DNA of 10,886 bases from JBMOLK01 sp049325575. GTDB lineage: Bacteria > Bacillota > Clostridia > Acetivibrionales > Acetivibrionaceae. This document shows positions 6,443 through 10,886 of this stretch, in pieces. Position numbers and translations under genes: made by a program. A model generated the notes under the pieces. It was not told where the DNA came from. It made no database searches and saw only the letters and a list, made by a program, of their open reading frames with translations. The DNA lies in contig JBMOLK010000179.1 of the NCBI GenBank assembly GCA_049325575.1, forward strand, positions 1 through 10,886, in the 5' to 3' direction. Within the stretch, counting starts at the first letter, position 1; the number at the start of each line of letters is the position of its first letter.

Positions 6443-7306
6443 ATGAGCGACAAGGCTGAACAAAGCACCTCTTCAACAAAAGAGCAAGTGCGTGTAGAAC
6501 CAAGCCCCGCAGATGAAATGGTTTATGATTTAATCACAGAAGAACAAATAAGAGCAGAATTGGAAGCAGACTCTGATGAGTCCGAAATGACATCCGAAAT
6601 GACACCCAAAGAGATGTCTGAGGATAACTCTGAAGAACAAGAAGAAGTTGGAGAATTTCTAAAAGAACTCATTAAAAAGAAAGGATTAAAAAATCCTACG
6701 ATGGAAGATTTGGCAAAAATGGTTATTAATTCTGAAAAGATGATGACCAAGTCAAATCAGAAATCATCCGAACTAAAAGAACTTGTTGAGGAATTGAGAG
6801 CTGAAAGAGAAGAAAGGCAAGAGGCATTAAATAAACCCAAAATAATAACTAAAGAAGAGTTTGAGGAAATGATGCAATCTAATCCTCTTGAAACTCTTGA
6901 TTTTTATTTTCAACAACGTTCTCAAGGTTTAGTAAATAAAATTGCTGATTTAGAAGAAGCTTTAGAAGCCCAAAAAGCCATTAATACAACAGCAGCCAAG
7001 TTTAAAGATTTCGAAGAGTATGAAGATGCTATGGTAGAAATCATAGAAAAAAACCCTGCTTTAACACAAATGGAAAATGGGTTAGAGTTTGCTTACAAAT
7101 TAGCAAAGTATGAGGCAATGAGTGCTAATCAGCAACAACAGAAAACTGCTGAAGCACAAACAAGACAACAAAATGAGCTGAATAAGAAAAAGGCTAATAC
7201 CTTATCTAAAGGTGTGAAGCCGATAAATTATGACGAAGTTGATGCCGATACATTGGATTTAAAAACATTAGGTGATTTATTAGGAATAGCACCAGAAGAT
7301 AGGTAA
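6443..7306 (+). CDS. Scaffold-like protein of the capsid assembly block
   Basis: 287 aa. ATG 6443 follows SD AAGGAG (6431-6436). It lies between the portal and the major capsid gene, the usual place of a scaffold, which templates procapsid assembly and is then lost. The composition fits: an acidic, disordered N-terminus (24-75), a helix/coiled-coil stretch (about 95-130, rich in E, K, L), a second helical part with KEEFEEMMQSNPLETLDFYF (137-156) and the LADLEEAL-like segment near 167-174, then a conserved-looking core ENGLEFAYKLAKYEA (211-225), a Gln-rich linker (229-244) and a C-terminal tail (257-287) that may touch the capsid protein. No protease motif is visible, so it is not an obvious protease-scaffold fusion. 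Assignment rests on position and composition, not on a recognised family signature. Confidence 0.78.
   Translation: MSDKAEQSTSSTKEQVRVEPSPADEMVYDLITEEQIRAELEADSDESEMTSEMTPKEMSEDNSEEQEEVGEFLKELIKKKGLKNPTMEDLAKMVINSEKMMTKSNQKSSELKELVEELRAEREERQEALNKPKIITKEEFEEMMQSNPLETLDFYFQQRSQGLVNKIADLEEALEAQKAINTTAAKFKDFEEYEDAMVEIIEKNPALTQMENGLEFAYKLAKYEAMSANQQQQKTAEAQTRQQNELNKKKANTLSKGVKPINYDEVDADTLDLKTLGDLLGIAPEDR
6581..6604 (+). repeat. Perfect 12-nt tandem duplication in the scaffold gene
   Basis: TCCGAAATGACA occurs twice with no gap and codes for SEMT-SEMT within the acidic N-terminal part of the scaffold-like protein (residues 47-54). A slip here would change length by four residues without breaking the frame. 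Confidence 0.85.
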
Positions 7307-7307
7307 G

Positions 7308-7328
7308 CTCTTTTTCCAAAGAAAAGAG
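7308..7328 (+). other. Short A/U-rich hairpin before the capsid gene
   Basis: CTCTTTT (7308-7314) pairs with AAAAGAG (7322-7328), with one more possible T-G pair at 7315/7321 and a 5-nt loop. The right arm reaches the 5' edge of the SD-like GAGGTG (7328-7333) of the major capsid gene. The stem is weak. It may tune initiation or be chance in an A/T-rich spacer. Confidence 0.3.
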
Positions 7329-7341
7329 AGGTGAGATAAGA

Positions 7342-8373
7342 ATGGCAGCACATTTAACGACAGGTTATGCGCAGTTTCAGAAAATGCGACAGACCTATTT
7401 TAATAGGAAGTTCCTTGAAGATTTATATCCGTCAGTTATTGCCTTTGAGTACGGAGAAAAACGAACAATGCCAGCTCACGAGGGTGCGACTAAAATGAGA
7501 CTTTTTAGATACGATAGATTGTCTCCAAGTAGTATTTATGCTCTACCAGAAGGCGGAACGATTGCTAACGAGACAGACATTACCGTATCTCAAATTGAAA
7601 TCGACCTCGAACAGTTTGGTGCAACAACCAGTTTATCAACCTTACTACAGGAAACTGCTATCGACCCTAAATTAATGAATGTTCAAAAGCAAATGTCCAG
7701 AATGGCTTCTGAAGGTGTAGATAATTTTATTTACAATAAATTATTAAAACCTACTCAAGCAGATGCTTGGAAAACATCTCCAACATCAGCAGAAGCACAG
7801 GCAGTAATAGACACTGGCACCGATACTTTTGACGTTATTTACGGAGGGGATGCGACCAAATTGGAAGGAGCAGGAGAGGTTGATGCGACTGATGTTATGA
7901 CTTCCGAGGTAATTAGAAAAGGAACTGCTAAAATGAGGTCTAATGCCTGTCCTGTATATCCAAGCGGAAGTTATGTTTGTTTGGTACATCCAAACATTGC
8001 AATGACCTTAACTAAGGATGGCGATTTTATAGCGTGGAACCAGCATAGTAACGCAAAGTTATTCCATAAGGCACAGGTAGGCGAATTGGCAAATGTTATA
8101 TTCATTTCCAGCCAAAACTGTCCTTCTATAAACAATGGAACGACCAAGGTATATATGAGTTTATTATTAAGCCCCGGAGCTTATGCAATTAATGAACTCG
8201 CAACCCGCAAAGGGTTAAAACAAGCTGTTGATTTTATCGTAAAAGAGCCTAATCCTTATGATACTTCCAACCCATTTAATACTTATACTAAAGTATCATT
8301 CAAAATATTATTGGGCGTAGGTATTCAGGATAGACGCAAAGGTTTATGGCTGGCAACTGCCAGTTTATTCTAA
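7342..8373 (+). CDS. Major capsid protein, N4-gp56 family (HK97 fold)
   Basis: 343 aa. ATG 7342 follows the SD-like GAGGTG (7328-7333); this is the weakest SD among the head genes. Family signals: an N-terminal arm with a long helix (6-35); an E-loop-like stretch (40-72, ending in ALPEGGTI); DITVSQIEIDLEQFGATTSL (79-98), followed by TLLQETAIDPKL (100-111), which is the hallmark of N4-gp56-type capsid proteins; a spine helix (112-136); YVCLVHPNIAMTL (211-223) then VGELANVIFISSQNC (246-260), matching the family's 'VHP...GELG...F.ES' segment; and a C-terminal beta part. The N-terminus shows no long delta-domain, consistent with a separate scaffold. It follows the scaffold directly, and a hairpin follows its stop. 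Confidence 0.9.
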   Translation: MAAHLTTGYAQFQKMRQTYFNRKFLEDLYPSVIAFEYGEKRTMPAHEGATKMRLFRYDRLSPSSIYALPEGGTIANETDITVSQIEIDLEQFGATTSLSTLLQETAIDPKLMNVQKQMSRMASEGVDNFIYNKLLKPTQADAWKTSPTSAEAQAVIDTGTDTFDVIYGGDATKLEGAGEVDATDVMTSEVIRKGTAKMRSNACPVYPSGSYVCLVHPNIAMTLTKDGDFIAWNQHSNAKLFHKAQVGELANVIFISSQNCPSINNGTTKVYMSLLLSPGAYAINELATRKGLKQAVDFIVKEPNPYDTSNPFNTYTKVSFKILLGVGIQDRRKGLWLATASLF

Positions 8374-8382
8374 TTGATTTTA

Positions 8383-8409
8383 CCCAGCTCTAAATTTTTT
8401 AGGGCTGGG
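8383..8409 (+). terminator. Strong hairpin after the capsid gene (partial terminator or RNA stabiliser)
   Basis: CCCAGCTCTAAA (8383-8394) pairs with TTTAGGGCTGGG (8398-8409), 12 bp with one U-G wobble and a TTT loop. It lies nine bases past the capsid stop. It is followed by ATAAGATTAATT, not a U-tract, so a full intrinsic terminator is unlikely. Hairpins just after major capsid genes are common in phages and can stabilise the abundant capsid mRNA or reduce read-through. Confidence 0.55.
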
Positions 8410-8435
8410 ATAAGATTAATTAAAAAGGAGTTAAT

Positions 8436-9146
8436 ATGACAACAGTAGCCCAAATACAAGATATGATTGCTAATCTTACACGAGACCAGAATTATAGTAG
8501 TACCGGCACAAAAGCACAAGTATCGTTTGATGTGATAAATACCTGTTTGCGGAAAATAACAGATAGTCATAATTGGTATTGGCAAATTAAAGAAAATACT
8601 TTTACTACTTCCTCTCAAACATATACTTTTCCTAATAATGTTTCCAAAATATATCAAGACCTTGAAATTCAGAGTAAAGATACAGCGGTAAAAGAAATAT
8701 CTATAGATGATGCTTTGCTATTAAGTAAATCTTCTTCCGCTAAGGGCATTCCTTGTTATTATTATAAAACTCAATTTTTTAAACTTGGTACCAGTGAAAG
8801 TAGTAATACTCCTATAATTATTAAATTCGATAGGGAACCAGATAGTTCCTACACTTTTAATTACTACTATTATTATTCAGTAAATCCTTTTTCGGTAAAT
8901 ACCGAAACAGTTGAAAATAAATTACCTATCGTTGAAGTTTTAAAATATAATTCAGCGAGTATGCTTAAAAGTATTAATGACGAAGATGGCTCCACTTTAT
9001 TTTTATTCTATCAAGAATTATTAAAATCAGCAAAAAAGGAAGACGAAGAAGCTTGGGCAAGATTTACAACCTTCGGGAAAAAACCTCATAAAGTTGTTAA
9101 CTATTTCGATAGTCCGTTTTATTCTTGGGAAGAATTAATAGGATAA
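8436..9146 (+). CDS. Putative head-tail adaptor (connector) protein
   Basis: 236 aa. ATG 8436 follows SD AAGGAG (8425-8430). It is the first gene after the major capsid gene, where the adaptor that docks on the portal usually lies. The N-terminus is helical (MTTVAQIQDMIANLTRD), followed by FDVINTCLRKITDSHNWYWQ (31-50), which resembles the helix plus Trp-rich segment of gp6-like, P22 gp4-like and T7 gp11-like adaptors. The middle is beta-rich (FTTSSQTYTFPNNVSKIY, about 56-73; FNYYYYYSVNPF, 141-152, with five tyrosines in a row). The C-terminal part (161-206) is helical and ends with acidic and basic residues, then a short aromatic tail. No enzyme motif is visible. Family assignment is by position and pattern, so the exact type is uncertain. 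Confidence 0.72.
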   Translation: MTTVAQIQDMIANLTRDQNYSSTGTKAQVSFDVINTCLRKITDSHNWYWQIKENTFTTSSQTYTFPNNVSKIYQDLEIQSKDTAVKEISIDDALLLSKSSSAKGIPCYYYKTQFFKLGTSESSNTPIIIKFDREPDSSYTFNYYYYYSVNPFSVNTETVENKLPIVEVLKYNSASMLKSINDEDGSTLFLFYQELLKSAKKEDEEAWARFTTFGKKPHKVVNYFDSPFYSWEELIG

Positions 9147-9155
9147 GGAGGCACC

Positions 9156-9341
9156 ATGCAGAACGAGCAAATAGTTATTAAACTTACAAACATCGAAACG
9201 AGATTAGAGGTGGTAGAGGAGAAATTAAAAATAATTATTAATAAGGTTGAATTAAATACTTCTTTTCGGTTGAAGGTTTTAGGAATGGCTGCCTTCATAT
9301 CAACAATCATAACGGTAATATTTGAATATGTTATTAGATAG
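9156..9341 (+). CDS. Small coiled-coil protein with one C-terminal membrane span
   Basis: 61 aa. ATG 9156 follows SD AAGGAGG (9145-9151), which begins within the stop codon of the adaptor gene, so the two are coupled. Residues 4-35 show heptad-like spacing of I, L and V (IVIKLTNIETRLEVVEEKLKI), typical of a coiled coil. Residues 39-60 (LKVLGMAAFISTIITVIFEY) form a hydrophobic span with few charges. This arrangement matches XhlA/holin-like small phage proteins, and some short phage proteins of the same shape act in lysis or as membrane-linked virion parts. No lysin lies next to it, so lysis is only one option. Confidence 0.7.
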   Translation: MQNEQIVIKLTNIETRLEVVEEKLKIIINKVELNTSFRLKVLGMAAFISTIITVIFEYVIR

Positions 9342-9361
9342 GGGGACAAAGGAGTTTAGAT

Positions 9362-10886
9362 ATGTCTTTATTAACATATGATTATAAAATTAAAATAGGA
9401 CAAAATGCAGCACCATATCATACTGTAGCTTCACCTATAGTAGCCATAGGAAGAGAATGTTTTTTACTTAATGATAATTTTAACAATATAGGTATAGGTG
9501 ATAAAACAGGAAGATTAAATACCGGTTCTAATAATATAATTATCGGACATAATTTGGACACGGATAGCCCTACCGATAGCAATAGAATTATTATAGGAAC
9601 TAATAATAAAAAAATATTTGAAGTTGATGCTACTGCTGCAACTCCTACCATTAGATTAACAGGAAATTTAGTAGTAACAGGTACTTATCCCGGTGGTGGC
9701 GGTGGTGGCGGTGCTTACATTATAGATACCGATGGTGATACAGTAGTCCATACTGAACTTAATGCAGATGAAGATACTATTAGATTAAAAGCAAATAATG
9801 TTGAAATAGCAACCATAGATAAGGATAAGGTTGTTTTTAATAAATATATAAAATTAGAGGATAGTCCTCTCTTAAAAGAACAAGGTACTCCAACTACGGT
9901 TGGTGGATATGGCAGATTATATGTAAGTAACGTTAATAATAATTTATATTTCTTAGATAGTTTAGGTGTATCTCACGATTTAATGCCTGCTTCAGGACTC
10001 GATTGGACAATAGACCAAGGTGTAAATAATATACATACAAACAATTTAATCGTTGGAGAAATTGACCATAATTCTTTATTAAATTACGAAGCAAATAGAC
10101 ATTACCAATTAGATGACTCACAAACAACTGCGACTAATTTATGGTCTGCTTCTAAAATTCAAAGTAGTATAACTGCCGCAGGTGGTGTAACTACCTTCAA
10201 AAATCTTACCGATACTCCTTCTACCTATAGTGGTTATGCTGGTAAAGCTGTTGCTGTAAAATCCACTGAAGATGGATTAGAGTTTGTATCTTTTCCTGCC
10301 AGTGGTGAAGTCATCACTGCTTCTAATGTAGGAACAGGTGCAGGTGTTTTTTATCAAAAATCGGGTGGAAATTTACAATTTAATAGCGTCAAGAGTACAA
10401 ATTCTTTATTAACAGTAGCCTTAAATGGTACTTCGCACGAAGTGGAACTAACTGTCAATCAAAATGCAATTAGTCATGATGCTTTAGCTGGTTACTCCGC
10501 AGACCAACATTTCACTATAGATGATGCTTCAACTACTGCTGTCAATAAGGTATGGTCAGCTCAAAAAACATATAATACAATAATGAGCGGTATTTCCAAC
10601 AACAAGATATACGATGCTGATAATGATACTAAAATTGAAGTGGAGAAAATAGCAGATGAAGATATAATAAGGTTTAGTACTGGTGGCTCGCAAAGAATGC
10701 AGATAGGTAATGCAGGTGTTGTTTTTGAACCTACCGTATCTGTCCAGAGTGGTGCTTATATGGAAGCACAATACTTTCTATGCAAGCTTCAAACAACTGC
10801 TCCTTCCACACATGAGGGAGCTATATATTATAATTCCACAGATAAGAAATTTTACGGTTATAACCATACAGGAGCTGTTCAATTAG
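9362..10886 (+). CDS. Modular tail fibre / receptor-binding protein (fibre C), 3' truncated by window
   Basis: ATG 9362 follows SD AAAGGAG (9348-9354). The frame stays open to the right edge, giving 508 residues and no stop. Parts in order: a beta-roll-like repeat (40-80; FNNIGIGDKTG, NTGSNNIIIGHN, SNRIIIGTNN) of the kind seen in phage fibres and YadA-type heads; a GNLVVTGTYP lead-in and a seven-glycine linker (111-117); ~42-aa module copy 4 (119-160); GRLYVSNVNNNLYF (185-198), matching a segment of fibre A; the first 'H..L..Y.A..H...DD..TTA.N..WSA' motif (234-265); the fibre motif TFKNLTDTPSTYSGYAGK (278-295) with EDGLEFV; the second WSA motif (370-402); module copy 5 (416-456); and EGAIYYNSTDKKFYGY (485-500), which looks like the cap just before the C-terminus. 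It follows the adaptor block, so it is likely a structural tail fibre. Confidence 0.85.
   Translation, partial: MSLLTYDYKIKIGQNAAPYHTVASPIVAIGRECFLLNDNFNNIGIGDKTGRLNTGSNNIIIGHNLDTDSPTDSNRIIIGTNNKKIFEVDATAATPTIRLTGNLVVTGTYPGGGGGGGAYIIDTDGDTVVHTELNADEDTIRLKANNVEIATIDKDKVVFNKYIKLEDSPLLKEQGTPTTVGGYGRLYVSNVNNNLYFLDSLGVSHDLMPASGLDWTIDQGVNNIHTNNLIVGEIDHNSLLNYEANRHYQLDDSQTTATNLWSASKIQSSITAAGGVTTFKNLTDTPSTYSGYAGKAVAVKSTEDGLEFVSFPASGEVITASNVGTGAGVFYQKSGGNLQFNSVKSTNSLLTVALNGTSHEVELTVNQNAISHDALAGYSADQHFTIDDASTTAVNKVWSAQKTYNTIMSGISNNKIYDADNDTKIEVEKIADEDIIRFSTGGSQRMQIGNAGVVFEPTVSVQSGAYMEAQYFLCKLQTTAPSTHEGAIYYNSTDKKFYGYNHTGAVQL
9692..9712 (+). repeat. GGT/GGC repeat encoding a seven-glycine linker (fibre C)
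   Basis: Seven glycine codons (residues 111-117) sit directly in front of module copy 4. This is the counterpart of the tract at 513-533 in fibre A, with the same codons and the same position relative to the module. Confidence 0.85.
9716..9841 (+). repeat. ~42-aa fibre module, copy 4 (diverged)
   Basis: Fibre C residues 119-160: YIIDTDGDTVVHTELNADED, then TIRLKANNVEIATIDKDKVV. It keeps the D-x-DG-x-T opening, the acidic E/D middle and the IR-x-x-x-N-x-V pattern, but has lost the R-M pair and the G-x-V-x-I-G end of copies 1-3. Confidence 0.55.
10058..10186 (+). repeat. 'WSA' motif, copy 1 of 2 (fibre C)
   Basis: Residues 233-275: I-D-H-x-x-L-L-N-Y-E-A-x-x-H, then DDSQTTATNLWSASKIQSSI. The second copy is at 10466-10600 (ISHDALAGYSADQHF, DDASTTAVNKVWSAQKTYNTI). 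Both share spacing to within one residue, so this is an internal duplication about 400 bp apart. Confidence 0.75.
10466..10600 (+). repeat. 'WSA' motif, copy 2 of 2 (fibre C)
   Basis: Residues 369-413, the partner of the copy at 10058-10186. The invariant core is H-x-x-L-x-x-Y-x-A-x-x-H-[YF]-x-[LI]-DD-x-x-TTA-x-N-x-x-WSA-x-K. It leads straight into module copy 5. Confidence 0.75.
10607..10729 (+). repeat. ~42-aa fibre module, copy 5
   Basis: Fibre C residues 416-456: IYDADNDTKIEVEKIADEDI, then IRFSTGGSQRMQIGNAGVV. It is closer to copies 1 and 2 than to copy 4 of the same protein (it starts with the same IYDAD as copy 1 and keeps IRF-x-T-x-G and RM-x-I). Confidence 0.65.

Noticed and set aside
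6182..6463. Reverse-strand open frame of 93 codons over the small-protein region
   Set aside because: It overlaps three well-supported + strand genes with good SD sites, and its Phe/Leu-rich product is what an A/T-rich antisense frame gives. The other reverse-strand frames were rejected for the same reason.
8890..8907. Hairpin TTTCGGT / ACCGAAA inside the adaptor gene
   Set aside because: A 7-bp stem with an AAAT loop, wholly inside a coding region, with no U-tract or gene boundary. Likely chance.
8436..9146. Adaptor candidate as a tail-tube or tape-measure protein
   Set aside because: At 236 aa it is far too short for a tape measure, and its helix-plus-Trp N-terminus and position after the capsid gene fit an adaptor better.
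10430..10443. Interrupted palindrome ACTTCG-CA-CGAAGT in fibre C
   Set aside because: It lies within coding sequence, the 2-nt spacer is too short for a stable RNA loop, and single palindromes of this size are expected by chance in 10 kb.
1..10886. Sigma70 promoters, tRNA genes, CRISPR arrays, integrase or attachment sites, defence genes
   Set aside because: I looked and saw none that I could support. AT-rich spacers contain partial TATAAT-like strings but none with a well-placed -35 box at a gene boundary.

Overview
The window is a piece of an AT-rich tailed-phage (Caudoviricetes) genome, or a prophage of one. Every gene is on the + strand, tightly packed, and almost all start with ATG behind a strong AGGAGG-type Shine-Dalgarno (SD) site. 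TAA, TAG and TGA are all used as stops, so the code is standard. Strong SD sites and low GC point to a low-GC bacterial host that uses SD initiation. They argue mildly against Bacteroidota, but the host cannot be named from this sequence.

Layout. (1) Positions 1-254 hold the 3' end of an unrecognised gene and two hairpins in a row. (2) Positions 254-4108 hold a host-recognition block: a 57-aa protein made of fibre N-terminal motifs, a 664-aa modular tail fibre, and a 545-aa fibre or virion-surface protein with three tandem beta-sandwich-like repeats. (3) A 61-aa protein follows, then a good intrinsic terminator candidate at 4323-4360. (4) Positions 4374-8373 hold the head block: portal, two small basic proteins (63 and 50 aa), scaffold-like protein and an N4-gp56-type major capsid protein, followed by a hairpin. 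(5) Positions 8436-9341 hold a head-tail adaptor candidate and a coiled-coil/one-membrane-span protein. (6) From 9362 a third modular tail fibre runs off the right edge, probably close to its C-terminus.

How the genes fit together. The scaffold and major capsid protein assemble a procapsid on the portal vertex, the adaptor closes the vertex, and the fibres bind the host. A portal of about 560 aa, an N4-gp56-like capsid protein and the absence of tube, tape-measure or tail-assembly genes suggest a short-tailed virion, but those genes could lie outside the window. Terminase is not visible.

The most interesting signal is in the fibres. The three fibre-type genes flank the head genes and are built from a shared set of modules: five copies of a ~42-aa motif, a shared C-terminal cap, polyglycine joints written in GGT/GGC, and duplicated N-terminal and 'WSA' motifs. 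This looks like a modular receptor-binding system that has diversified by duplication and recombination. I saw no reverse transcriptase, CRISPR array, tRNA, integrase or defence system.
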